DNA from: Endozoicomonas sp. Mp262
Lineage (GTDB): Bacteria > Pseudomonadota > Gammaproteobacteria > Pseudomonadales > Endozoicomonadaceae
DNA length: 64,000 nucleotides
Direction of reading: 5' to 3'
NCBI RefSeq assembly: GCF_025643335.1
Contig: NZ_CP092489.1
Coordinates: 2,176,001-2,240,000 of the forward strand
Shown piece after piece: positions 18,164 through 27,173 of this stretch (position 1 is its first letter; each line of letters opens with the position of its first letter). The notes beneath the pieces were generated by a model. It worked only from the letters and a program-made list of their open reading frames with translations. It was not told the DNA's origin and made no database searches. Position numbers and translations under genes: made by a program.

Positions 18164-18524
18164 CCTTGATAGCCATAAATTGACCAAACAGCTTGAAGAT
18201 GCAAACTGGCAGAATAAAACATCAAAGGTTGGGACGGGTGTTAATGATGCGATAAAAAAATATGGTAACGGCATTAAAGGAAATGAGGTTGTTGTTGCAG
18301 TGATCGATTCCGGGGTCGATATTAATCATCCGGATTTAAAAAATAAGATCTGGGTCAATAAATATGAAATACCGGGTGATGGTATCGACAATGATGGCAA
18401 TGGCTATGTGGATGATGTTCATGGCTGGAGTTTTCTGGGAAAAAATCAGGCCCATGCCAATGTTGAAGCAACCAGGATGTACAGAGATAAAACATTGGCG
18501 TTCAGAAATGACACCAGCAAACTC
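18164..18524 (+). pseudogene. Subtilisin-like protease, N-terminal fragment between two IS copies
   Basis: The frame is open from the end of IS copy 1 and encodes the start of a peptidase S8 catalytic domain: GNEVVVAVIDSGVDINHPDL carries the catalytic Asp, followed by the typical DGIDNDGNGYVDDVHGW. Signal peptide and prodomain are absent, cut off by IS copy 1. At 18516-18524 the frame reaches AGCAAACTC (Ser-Lys-Leu), the 9-bp duplicated target of IS copy 2. Reading continues in frame on the far side at 20179, so this is the upstream part of the same gene as 20170-21153. Confidence 0.92.
18516..18524. repeat. Target-site duplication of IS copy 2, left
   Basis: AGCAAACTC directly precedes the inverted repeat of IS copy 2 and is repeated directly after its right end at 20170-20178. 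Confidence 0.93.
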
Positions 18525-20169
18525 CAGCTATTCCCGTGACATCAATTAAATCACTGCAACAGCAAGGCTTACAGTAAATTCCAAATGGAGTGATTTCGCA
18601 CAAAATAACGTCTACTTTTGATAGGGATACTTTATCAATGGCTGTCTCTCATGGCTTATCCATTCCAAAAAAGTCGTAAGCATCTTTGTGCAAACAGTTT
18701 AATTACTACGATTTCTGAAAGTTATGAGCAAATTCCAGATGTCCGACCAAACAAGGATTCCAGAAAAATAACAATACATGATGCCTCCATGTCCGCTTTT
18801 GCCATGATGCATCTCAAGTACCCATCGCTCCTCTCGTTTGAGCGTGATAAAACAGAGCAAGAAGTAAGGCATAACCTTGAGCACCTGTATCAGATAAAAA
18901 AACGTGCTCCCTGTGATACCAGTATGCGGGAAATCCTGGATCCAATAGATCCCGTAGAGTTCAAAAAGCCTTTTAAGACATTGCTGTCTAACGTCCAAAG
19001 GGGCGGATTACTGAAGGCATTCGAATTTCACTGCGGGAACTTGAAAAATCACTACTTGCTCCCGATCGATGGAACTGGGCTATTTTACTCCTGCAATAAT
19101 AAAAAACCTTGTCAGGAGTGCTGTACTAAAAATAAGGGAAAGGCCAACGAAGCTCACTACCACCAGTTAATGGCAGCATGCATTGCTCACCCGGATCAAA
19201 AAACAGTCTTGCCATTGGCACCGGAAGCCATAGTTTGCCAGGACGGTTCGACCAAAAATGACTGTGAAAAAAATGCCATTAAACGGTTGTTTGCCACCAT
19301 ACGAGAGCATCACCCACGTCTAAAGTTCGTTATTCTTCTGGACAGTCTTTATGCTGACAACCCCACTGTCCAACTGATTAAGAGTTATGGCTGGCATTAC
19401 ATCATTGTCGCGAAAGATGGCAACCATGCCTCGCTGGTTGAAGCGATGGATGAGCTGGATAAAGAAGGAAAAGTTCACCGTGCTGAAAAAGTTAATGAAG
19501 AGACTGGAATTAAGTGGTGGTTTCGCTATGCCAATGACGTCAGGCTGAACAAGGCAAAATATGCAGAACAGGTTAATGTGCTTGATTTTGTCGAAACCGA
19601 TAAAAAAGGTAAACAGCATATCTGGTGCTGGGTGACTGATATTCCGCTTAACGAAGAAACCATAGAACCCGTCATGAAAGGAGGGCGCTGCCGATGGCAT
19701 ATTGAGAACCAGACGTTTAACACCCTGAAAAATCAAGGCTACGATCTCGAACATAACTACGGTCACGGTGAGAAGCACTTAGCCACAAATCTGGCCTATC
19801 TGACGATGCTTGCTTTTCTCGTAGATCAAATACAGGAACTGTGCTGTCCCCAGTTTCAGGAAGCTTTAAGAACCCGCTCAAAAGGAGTCCGTATAGCATT
19901 ATGGAAATGGATACAGGGCTATTTTTTGCATTGGCTGATAAAAACGTGGGAGGGGCTTTTTTACACAGTAACTCATGGTATTGAAGAGAAAAGGGTGATT
20001 CCATTCGATACATCATAACCGGCCATATCGTAGCTACGTTCAGGGGTGACATTTTTTCTTTAAAGCTCCGCTTTGTTAATTGGCGGCTCAGTTTTGATCG
20101 GCTTCATTATTTTTGCTGCCTTATTGTCAATACCAACGATCATCGACGTTCATCATGCGGGAATAGCTG
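18525..20169 (+). mobile_element. IS element copy 2 (IS4-like, 1645 bp)
   Basis: Same element as copy 1 but inverted, with perfect 12-bp ends CAGCTATTCCCG and CGGGAATAGCTG. It is flanked by a 9-bp direct duplication AGCAAACTC, which marks a clean transposition into the subtilase reading frame. Because 9 bp is three codons, precise excision with loss of one duplicate would restore the frame. Confidence 0.95.
18618..20018 (+). CDS. DDE transposase of IS copy 2
   Basis: Identical in its 466 residues to the transposase of IS copy 1, with Asp (LPIDGTGLF), Asp (ILLDSLYAD) and Glu (RCRWHIENQ) as the likely triad. It appears intact. The annotated start is TTG 18618; ATG 18651 (MAYPFQKSRK) is a plausible alternative start giving 455 residues. 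Transcription runs in the same direction as the interrupted protease. Confidence 0.9.
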   Translation: MIGILYQWLSLMAYPFQKSRKHLCANSLITTISESYEQIPDVRPNKDSRKITIHDASMSAFAMMHLKYPSLLSFERDKTEQEVRHNLEHLYQIKKRAPCDTSMREILDPIDPVEFKKPFKTLLSNVQRGGLLKAFEFHCGNLKNHYLLPIDGTGLFYSCNNKKPCQECCTKNKGKANEAHYHQLMAACIAHPDQKTVLPLAPEAIVCQDGSTKNDCEKNAIKRLFATIREHHPRLKFVILLDSLYADNPTVQLIKSYGWHYIIVAKDGNHASLVEAMDELDKEGKVHRAEKVNEETGIKWWFRYANDVRLNKAKYAEQVNVLDFVETDKKGKQHIWCWVTDIPLNEETIEPVMKGGRCRWHIENQTFNTLKNQGYDLEHNYGHGEKHLATNLAYLTMLAFLVDQIQELCCPQFQEALRTRSKGVRIALWKWIQGYFLHWLIKTWEGLFYTVTHGIEEKRVIPFDTS

Positions 20170-20178
20170 AGCAAACTC
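20170..20178. repeat. Target-site duplication of IS copy 2, right
   Basis: Second copy of AGCAAACTC, immediately after the right inverted repeat of IS copy 2 and in frame with the protease. Confidence 0.93.
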
Positions 20179-21153
20179 CTTAAATCCGATGCTTTAATAA
20201 AAGAAAGTTTTGAAGATGGTGCCTTGGCAGCAAACACGCCGGATAAAATTAACTACCACTACAATCTTGAGTTTAACCCACTGGAAACCTATGACCCGGA
20301 TGATGCTTCTAAAGCCATTCGAGACTACCCATCTTTTAAACAACCCTTCTATGGCAATAATGATGTAACAGGGCTTGATGCATCTCATGGAACCCATGTG
20401 GCCGGTATTATTGCGGCAAGGCGCGGCAATGGACGTAAAGATGAGTCCGGTGCCTTAATCACTGATGGCATAGCACCACAGGCTAGAATCATGTCTGTCC
20501 GGGTTGTGCCTGATGGGGATGAGCGTGATGAAGATATAGCCAATGCTGTTCGCTACGCAGTGGATAATGGTGCCAGAATCATTAATATGAGCTTTGGGAA
20601 AGTGTTCAGCCCTGAGAAAAAACAGGTTGCCAAGGCTTTTGAATATGCAGCTAGCAAGGGCGTATTGATGGTGCATGCGGCTGGTAACTCAAGTTTTGAT
20701 ATAGGCGATAATGGACATTTTCCCTGCCGTTTTGAAATGAGCGATATGGTTAAAAAACACTGGATAGAGGTTGGGTCTACAACAAAGAGCTTTAAGCGTG
20801 ATGAGTATGTTTCATCCTTTTCAAACTTTGGTAACCAGGAAGGAAAGGCAAAAATCGACGTCTTTGCGCCAGGCTCTGCCATTGTATCAACCATTCCTGG
20901 TGGCGGTGTAGCCTCATTTAACGGTACCAGTATGGCTACCCCCCATGTTGCCGGTATAGCTGCTCTGGTTCTGTCTCATGCGCCAGAGATGACTGGAGCA
21001 GAAGTAAAAGAACTATTGCTTGATAATGTGCAGGATTATAGCGATAAGACAGTACTAAGCCCCGATGAACACTATGTTGACTTTGGCTCACTTAGTATCA
21101 CCGGTGGTGAGGTCAGTGCTATTAAGTCTTTAGATGCACTTTATAATGAATAG
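20170..21153 (+). pseudogene. Subtilisin-like protease, C-terminal fragment
   Basis: Continuation of the S8 protease interrupted by IS copy 2. Reading from the duplication gives SKLLKSDALIKESFEDGALA and then the catalytic His in ASHGTHVAGIIAA and the catalytic Ser in FNGTSMATPHVAG (AGT at 20929-20931). The oxyanion Asn region (VHAAGNSS) is also present. Thus His and Ser are here while Asp lies in the 18164-18524 fragment, so neither piece alone can be active. The natural C-terminus ends SLDALYNE. A TTG at 20224 could give a shorter product, but that would lack the Asp. A strong hairpin terminator follows. Confidence 0.93.
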
Positions 21154-21178
21154 ATATTCAGAGAAGAGGTAGTTTGAA

Positions 21179-21219
21179 ATACCCACTTATTTATGCCGGT
21201 TGTATAAATAAGTGGGTAT
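21179..21219. terminator. Bidirectional hairpin terminator
   Basis: A perfect 16-bp inverted repeat (21179-21194 with 21204-21219; 9-nt loop) lies between the convergent protease fragment and the exported protein gene at 21233. The stem is A/T-rich at its base, with GGGTAT/ATACCC, and could stop transcription from both sides. Confidence 0.7.
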
Positions 21220-21232
21220 CCTATAGATCCTA

Positions 21233-22324
21233 TTATAAGCTATAAGATATATCATCAAGATTAAATAGTAATTCCTGAAGCCCCTGTTCAATAGGACTGC
21301 ACCTGATAATAAGGACGCTGCGTTGCTGGGAGTCGGACTCTAGATTATACTTCTGCAGAGCATGCACGATGCAACTATTTTTATCACCCCGAAACCTTTG
21401 GTCAACAATATAACCTCCTAGCCTGCCTCCTGCTATTGATATAATTTCTTTAAACCCACACTCTTCCCGCTCTTGAACATTCATGCTCGCAACAGGCTGA
21501 TATAGAATATCAGCATCATCGCGAATCTTCGCTTTCAGTTTTTCATGATTTATCAAACCCAGCTCCATTTTAGCCTCACTTCCTGCAATAACCTGATAAG
21601 GTGTTAACTCACTGAAAAATAGAATATCGCATGTTGGTAGTCTGGATTTTTTTTTACTCTTCCTATCCATAGCAACTGCATGACATAGAGTGTTACCATT
21701 AAAAAGCTCCACCCCGTTCCATTCAAAACTGCTTAGATGCAGCCATTGCTGATTGCTATATAAATCTTCAGTTTCAATATCACGATCCTGATGCCACAAT
21801 ATTCTTTCTTTTATACCTGAAGTGCTACAGCGAAAAACAAGCTCACATGCAAAATTTTGAAAGTCGATAATTTCTTTTACTATCAATAAAATTTTTTTAA
21901 TCAGATTGTAAGCCTGGTGGAAAATTAGTTCATTCTCATACAGTTCTTCTTTATAAGTGGTTATAAATGATTTTCCAAGATAGAAGCCTGCGTAAAATCT
22001 AATCTCATCGTCTCCATTAACCCATCCTCTGTGAACAGTTGCCACCATCTTTTTAACAAAAAATTTATCGTTCAACATATCATTAATTGTTGCAAGATCA
22101 TTTGAATCTATTCCTAGTACTGCGCTAGCAAAATTTTCCTCCCATATAAAGTGACCTTTTTTATCTAGTTCTTTGGCAATACCCCTGGAGCTTAATAACT
22201 CTTTCTGCTTACTATCAAAATCGTCAATAGCATCTGCTGCCTCCATCATTGAAAAAGTGGAACCCACGAAAAAAAACAATAGCATTGATAGTAAAAGTGG
22301 GACTTTTACAGGATGTCTGAGCAT
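21233..22324 (-). CDS. Exported protein of unknown family, possible 2OG-Fe(II) oxygenase-like motifs
   Basis: The ATG at 22322-22324 is preferred over the upstream one at 22354 because AGAGG lies seven bases before it; the product is 363 residues. A signal peptide is clear (MLRHPVKVPLLLSMLLFFFVG, about 25 residues). I do not recognise the family. In order there are WHQD (an HxD pair), about 120 residues later VHALQKY, and then RSVLIIRC. This HxD...H...R spacing resembles the metal and 2-oxoglutarate ligands of Fe(II)/2OG oxygenases, but the similarity is only at motif level and could be chance. The gene is A+T-rich compared with the core genes and is convergent with the protease relic. Confidence 0.6.
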   Translation of the reverse strand: MLRHPVKVPLLLSMLLFFFVGSTFSMMEAADAIDDFDSKQKELLSSRGIAKELDKKGHFIWEENFASAVLGIDSNDLATINDMLNDKFFVKKMVATVHRGWVNGDDEIRFYAGFYLGKSFITTYKEELYENELIFHQAYNLIKKILLIVKEIIDFQNFACELVFRCSTSGIKERILWHQDRDIETEDLYSNQQWLHLSSFEWNGVELFNGNTLCHAVAMDRKSKKKSRLPTCDILFFSELTPYQVIAGSEAKMELGLINHEKLKAKIRDDADILYQPVASMNVQEREECGFKEIISIAGGRLGGYIVDQRFRGDKNSCIVHALQKYNLESDSQQRSVLIIRCSPIEQGLQELLFNLDDISYSL

Positions 22325-22815
22325 TTTTGAGCCTCTTGCTTGCTTTTTAGGCAAAAATAATCAAAAGGTTATTATAGCAATAGAGCTGAATTCGGCATGA
22401 AAGTTTAGAGGTCAGTTGAACCAGTCAGGTATGCTGGATGCTTAGAAAAAACTTCTTTTTTTGGAACGAATAGAACATAATTCCTGAATCTCAGTAATTA
22501 CAAGTCCTCTCAATATAGGTCTCTTGAATTGCAGTAGAAAATTTATGGCTGTCCTAAAATATTTTATTTTATCATTATGAAGAAAGTTGCTAAAACGGTT
22601 CGGTAACACCAGCCCCTAATCCTGAACTGGTTTAAGACAAAAAAGGCATATTTTAGTGGAATGGTCTAAGGCTTAAAAACGAAGGTAAAAGTGATTACGA
22701 GAAAAGCCTACAGCTACATCAAGCATTTAGTAAGCCATCTGAGCTAAAAATGCCCCACAGGTTTTGTTGATGCAGCTTATTTTTATAGAAAAAGACACTT
22801 CATATATATATCTTA
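22325..22815. other. A+T-rich gap with no recognised gene
   Basis: About 490 bases between the exported protein and the left end of the IS701/IS4-like element. No frame with a ribosome site, no tRNA and no strong hairpin were found. It is probably decayed intergenic DNA. Confidence 0.5.
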
Positions 22816-22933
22816 ACTTTAGAGTTAGTATGACATGAACGTTTGGTTATATTTTAAAAATTGTGTGCAAAAATACATCCAAACGTTTTTTCAGATTCGG
22901 TATTATTCTTGATTATTGCGTTGTCGCCGCTAT

Positions 22934-24259
22934 TTATGCCGCTTTTTTCTTTTCTTTGACTATTCCGTCAGTCAAACTATTAAAATTGAACTCATATTTT
23001 TGGCTATATCGGTTCCAGCCCTCACGAATAGGTAATCTGGGGATAATTCCTGCGAGTGCAAATCTTAGCATGCCAGCGGTGGTTGTATCCTGATCCCGCC
23101 AAGGAATCCTTGAAATGCCCACGCTTGCTTGATTTTTACAGACGGTCAACAGTTGCAATAATGCGTATCCAGCCATCTTCAGATGCATCCACCGCAACAG
23201 AGTTCTCAGCTTTTGCTGCCATAACTGGCGGCAACCAAATGAATGTTTAATTTGCTGAAACATGGGTTCAACCGGCCATCTTTTCGCATAAATACGAAGG
23301 ATGTCTATACCTTCAAGTCCAGTATTGGTTGCAATGAATATACGGCTTTCTGTCAGTCCTTTATCATTTTCAAACCGACCCCAGACAACCCGAACCTTGC
23401 GGCCTTTCAGGAAGCGAGCCCGACATACCCGGGTGCGATAACGTATCTTTCGAAATCTGCCGTATATTCTTACGGTTGTTTGATATTCCGGTAGCTTCTC
23501 CACTTCCGGGGGCGTCATTTTGATGCCATACTTTTTGGGTCGCCCACGTTTTTTTGCAGTGGACTCCAACGGTAAGGCATACAATGCCCGGTTTAACGGG
23601 ATTTGCCCTACTACTTCATAGCCCATTTCCAGAACGGGTTGCATTAGCGTCCAGTTCATATACCAACAGTCTGTCAGCAAGCGCAGTCCTTGCACCTTCA
23701 CCTCTTGCCTCACTACTTTTAGCATGGCAACAGCGATTTTTAGCTTACTGGCATTGCCTGAAGCAGGAGATGGAAAGGAAAGCACAGGGATGGCAGTAAA
23801 TACTTCATCTTTAGCCCGCTCAAATACAACAGCCAGGGATACCCAGCATTGTCCCCAGATATACGTTGGCCGGTTCCTTTTTTTACTGTGCTGGTGATGG
23901 GTTCGGCAAGCGGGAGCCTTGTCAGAAAAACGCTCCACCACCCAATCATCAAGACCAATGTTGATAAGTTCACCCCGTGGTACTTTTGAGCATACCAGCT
24001 GAATGAGCCGGCATGCGAGGCTCCTCCACCGCCACTTGCCTTGAGAGAGCCAATGGTGGTAACTGCTCCATACGCATTGAAAGTTATTAATAGATAACAG
24101 CGCCTGAGTGACAAAGCCTTGCCCGGATAGCATGCAGCCAAAAAGAAGTTCGCAGAACGTAGGTACTGCTGTTGGGGATAGCGCTGAAGCAAGAAACGTT
24201 GTATATAAGGCAAGCTCCCGGAGGATCTCTTTATGATCTGAAGTGAGCATAGCAACCAT
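22934..24259 (-). CDS. DDE transposase, IS701/IS4-like
   Basis: A 441-residue DDE transposase with Asp in INIGLDDWVVERF, Asp in LRLLTDCWYMNW and the C-terminal block YAKRWPVEPMFQQIKHSFG, which resembles the Y-R-E-K signature. The internal basic stretch KKRGRPKKYG looks like a DNA-contact loop. No good ribosome site precedes the ATG at 24257-24259; instead the start codon lies inside a 13-bp stem (separate entry). The frame appears complete. Confidence 0.85.
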   Translation of the reverse strand: MVAMLTSDHKEILRELALYTTFLASALSPTAVPTFCELLFGCMLSGQGFVTQALLSINNFQCVWSSYHHWLSQGKWRWRSLACRLIQLVCSKVPRGELINIGLDDWVVERFSDKAPACRTHHQHSKKRNRPTYIWGQCWVSLAVVFERAKDEVFTAIPVLSFPSPASGNASKLKIAVAMLKVVRQEVKVQGLRLLTDCWYMNWTLMQPVLEMGYEVVGQIPLNRALYALPLESTAKKRGRPKKYGIKMTPPEVEKLPEYQTTVRIYGRFRKIRYRTRVCRARFLKGRKVRVVWGRFENDKGLTESRIFIATNTGLEGIDILRIYAKRWPVEPMFQQIKHSFGCRQLWQQKLRTLLRWMHLKMAGYALLQLLTVCKNQASVGISRIPWRDQDTTTAGMLRFALAGIIPRLPIREGWNRYSQKYEFNFNSLTDGIVKEKKKAA

Positions 24260-24289
24260 CTTTGTATTTTGTTTGGAGATGGTTGCTAT
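24249..24289 (-). promoter_or_regulatory. Hairpin covering the transposase start codon
   Basis: A perfect 13-bp inverted repeat, 24249-24261 with 24277-24289 and a 15-nt loop. In the mRNA the second arm contains the transposase ATG. Transcripts that enter from outside would fold and hide the start, as known for IS10 and IS50, which limits transposase made by read-through. Confidence 0.6.
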
Positions 24290-24529
24290 TAACCGATTTC
24301 AGATGAAAATCGTACTATTGTTCTTTGGTAACTCTAAAGTCGAGATATATATAAGTCCTTACCATAAAGTTGCAGGGCGGATTCAATAGTATGGAAATAA
24401 ATACTTCCTGCTCCAAGTTTGCTCATAAAAATACCGTGACCGAGATGAAAGACTGTATGAATAAAATTTAGCTTGTTTGGCTTCCCCTTTACAGGAGAAG
24501 CAAGGGCATAAAATCTTCCAGGGGAAAAA

Positions 24530-24607
24530 ATGCTTGATGATTTGTCAGTTATTCTACTTTTTGTTTTTATTGTAAGTAGTCACTCAAACGAAATCAGATA
24601 TTTTTGA
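24530..24607 (+). pseudogene. Signal-peptide stub of a lost gene
   Basis: ATG 24530 is preceded by AGGGG at ideal spacing and reads MLDDLSVILLFVFIVSSHS before stopping at 24607, inside the end of the IS630 transposase region. It looks like the start of a secreted protein gene truncated by the IS630 insertion. Only 25 codons remain and the identity is unknown. Confidence 0.35.
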
Positions 24608-25609
24608 CCAAATAGATCAAATATACGTTTGACCTCTTGTTCGAATTCCTTGAAATCCATTATTGACAGCAGGTTCAGCCATTCATACTTCACTTTTCTC
24701 CACAATATTTCTATCAGGTTTAGCTCAGGTGAATAGGTTGGTAAAAAACAGACTAAGAGCTTTTTCTCAATTGCCCAGTCTATTACTCTTTCTCTGAAAA
24801 GTTTGCTGGTATGAATGCTGGCATTATCCACCATGACGATGGTATAGCGCTCATTAGAGCTGTACTTGGGTTCTTCCATCCTGGCGGCAAAATCATCAAA
24901 GACACTGATAACTGTTTCGCTGTTAACACAACCTGTTACTGGGTAGTAGAAAAGGTCATTGGCACGATTCATAAATCCCAGCACATTGATACGCTTACTT
25001 TTTACAGAGGGTATTTTTAGCTGTGAGCCTTTTTCTTGCCAGCCATAGGGGACACAAGGCTCTTGACTAAAACCAGATTCATCAAAGTAAAACAGATTGA
25101 CAAGCCCTTTATCCTCAGCATATTGGGCCTCTTTCAAGGCAGACTGGCAACATCTGAATTGCTCCTCATCGCGCTTATGGCTGCAAGCTTTACGAAACCG
25201 CTTATAAACAAGTCCCAGCTTTTTTTAAAAGTCTCGACAGGGTTTGCTTTGAGGCAACCTTACCGGTTTCCTCTGCAATCTTTGTTTGAACATAAGACAG
25301 CCTGCGAGGTTCCTCGGAGACAATCTCTCTAATGCGTTGTGCTTCCTGGTCAGTATAGATAGGTGGTTTTCCACCTTCATGTTTTTTGTACAAGCCGCGA
25401 AGGCCATAATCATCCCAGGCATCAATCCAGTCAGAGACTGTCTGATATCGAACTTCAAATATTGCAGCAATCTCGCTCATAGAATAACCACGTATGCTGA
25501 GTAAAATAGCATGAGCCCTTTCCCTTAGGTACGGATATGGCCCATGTCGAATAGCTTCTCTCAATGTTTTTATGACAGCGACATCGGTTACTGGATCAAC
25601 AGTTTTCAT
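24580..25609 (-). pseudogene. IS630-family transposase split by a frameshift in a 7-A run
   Basis: Two frames together make one IS630/Tc1-type transposase. The first, from ATG 25607-25609 (MKTVDPVTDVAVIKTLREA), has the helix-turn-helix region (YSMSEIAAIFEVRYQTVSDW) and ends at 25202 in KKAGTCL. The second contains the DDE domain: FDESGFS, VDNASIH and the Glu in PELNLIEILWRKVKYEW. At the join the mRNA has seven A (25220-25226 on the plus strand). With six, the reading would be LKKLGLVYKRFRK, the normal IS630 sequence. So this is either a one-base insertion or programmed or transcriptional slippage, which is known in this family. Confidence 0.82.
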
Positions 25610-25642
25610 CGTGACAACAGCGAAATTAACGATATTAGGCAA

Positions 25643-26050
25643 TGAGTATAGCCAAATTGGAATGGGGAGTTATTAAACGGTCGTACAGTTATTTTTATCT
25701 ATTAGCGGTTGCGTGAGTACTTATAGCTTTGGAATGATGTAATGCCAGAAAATAAAAATACATTTACTTCATGGCAGGTTATAGGGTTATTGGTTAGGGA
25801 TATTTCTCTATTGTCGAGGCTTTTGCATGAGGGTAAGCATTGCATGTACTGTGCTGGATGGTGATATAATAGCAATAATATTCTTTTTTTATAAACATGA
25901 TCAATATGAATCCAGTCCACATACTGGAAACCTTGAAGTGAGAAGCAGATATGATTATGCCCATAAGGGCTGTACTCCTGGCAGGCGGTAGTAGCGGGTA
26001 GTTTGCAATATAACTCCCCGTTAATAGTGAATGGGTAGTAACGAAATCCC
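25643..26050. other. Gap between IS630 and IS30 with a MobA-like N-terminal stub
   Basis: In about 400 bases the only readable item is a 16-codon frame at 25951-26001 (plus strand), MIMPIRAVLLAGGSSG then TAG, preceded by GAGAAG. LLAGGSSG matches the glycine-rich start of MobA/IspD-type nucleotidyltransferases, where RMG would follow. It is probably a leftover of a deleted gene next to the IS30 insertion. Confidence 0.35.
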
Positions 26051-27173
26051 TCCTGAATTCAAGTCATAAATGCATAACCCATGACTTTTCTTGCATTCAC
26101 TCCAGTTAACTCTTTGAATGCCTCATATGGTGTTTTGTAACCGAGGCATTTCCTGGGCCTGCTGTTCAGCTTGTCTACCGCAATGATAACGTCTCTTTCT
26201 TTGACGTTATGAAGCTCCATTGATTTGGGAAAGTACTGCCTGAGCAGCCCATTGGCATTCTCATTCTGGCCTCTCTCCCAAGAGTGGTAGGGCACAGCAA
26301 AGTAGCTGTCGCAGCTCAAGGCTTTGTTGATTGCTTCATGCTGAGCAAATTCCTTACCGTTGTCGTAAGTGATCGTTTTAACAAACCTTTTCAGGGGCTT
26401 GAGTGTATCAATCACTGCCTGTTTAACCGCTTTTGCTTTCTTTCCTGGCAGCGGAACAGCAAGGCGCAGTTTAGTCTTTCGCTCATCCAGTGTGGCAATG
26501 GCACCCTTATGGTTTTTGCCGATTACGGTATCCGCCTCCCAGTCACCAACACGCCCCCTGTTGTTGACGATCTCCGGGCGCTCTTCAATACCTACCCGGT
26601 TAGGTATGCCTGTTCGGTTATGAGCTGAACCATATCGCTTTCGGTACGTTTTTTTCTGATGGCGCAAGTGTTTATACAGGGTACCGTCAGTGCGCTTATC
26701 ATCCTCTATGAACTGGTAAATCGTCTCATGATGCAACTTGATTATCCCTTCTTTTTCAAGCCTTCCAGCCACTTGCTCAGGACTCCAGTCAGCCCGGATA
26801 TCTTGAGCAATCCGTCGCTTAATATCTTCCGTCAACTTCACCGCCTTGGGTTTTTCCTTATGACGCTGTTGAGCCTTACGATGAGCCTGCTGGTGCCTGT
26901 AACCACGCTGCCCTGTGTTGCGTCCTAACTCCCGTGACAGCGAACTCTGTGAACGCCCGAGTTTTTCTGCAATTTTATTTTGAGAAGTCCCATTTTTCAG
27001 TTCGATTTCGATATAATGTCTCTCTTCAGAGCTAAGGTGCTTAAAGGCCATCCTTGGCGTCCTCTGTTTGGTTTGGTTGCTTAACAGAGTACCCCTGAGT
27101 TCTGATTCACTTCAAAGGCTCTGTAACAACCCTCTGGTTACAGAGGTTATGCATTTATGATACAAATTCAGGA
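26051..27173 (-). mobile_element. IS30-family insertion sequence
   Basis: Imperfect terminal inverted repeats of about 29 bp (26051-26079 and 27145-27173, four mismatches), beginning TCCTGAATT and ending ATAAATGCATAACC, enclose one IS30 transposase gene. No clear target duplication is visible; IS30 duplications are only 2-3 bp. Confidence 0.85.
26059..27051 (-). CDS. IS30-family transposase
   Basis: A 330-residue, apparently intact IS30 transposase. The N-terminal HTH (LSSEERHYIEIELKNG, IAEKLGRSQSSLSRELGRN) precedes the DDE core with GDWEADTVIG, ITYDNGKEF and the Glu in WERGQNENANGLLRQYFPK. The last bases of the gene overlap the left inverted repeat. GGAC lies upstream of the ATG at 27049-27051. 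Confidence 0.95.
   Translation of the reverse strand: MAFKHLSSEERHYIEIELKNGTSQNKIAEKLGRSQSSLSRELGRNTGQRGYRHQQAHRKAQQRHKEKPKAVKLTEDIKRRIAQDIRADWSPEQVAGRLEKEGIIKLHHETIYQFIEDDKRTDGTLYKHLRHQKKTYRKRYGSAHNRTGIPNRVGIEERPEIVNNRGRVGDWEADTVIGKNHKGAIATLDERKTKLRLAVPLPGKKAKAVKQAVIDTLKPLKRFVKTITYDNGKEFAQHEAINKALSCDSYFAVPYHSWERGQNENANGLLRQYFPKSMELHNVKERDVIIAVDKLNSRPRKCLGYKTPYEAFKELTGVNARKVMGYAFMT

Larger units (their letters stand above)
22816..24340 (-). mobile_element. IS701/IS4-like insertion sequence
   Basis: ACTTTAGAGTTA at 22816-22827 and its complement TAACTCTAAAGT at 24329-24340 are the best inverted ends around the transposase gene. Outside both ends lies a near-palindromic TATATATATCT, so the exact boundary and target duplication (perhaps ATATATAT) are uncertain. 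Confidence 0.65.

Noticed and set aside
16519..20169. Composite transposon carrying the protease fragment
   Set aside because: Outer flanks do not show a shared target duplication, and copy 2 has its own, so the two insertions are independent.
25702..25920. 72-codon minus-strand frame between IS630 and IS30
   Set aside because: No ribosome site, no recognisable motif, A+T-rich gap.
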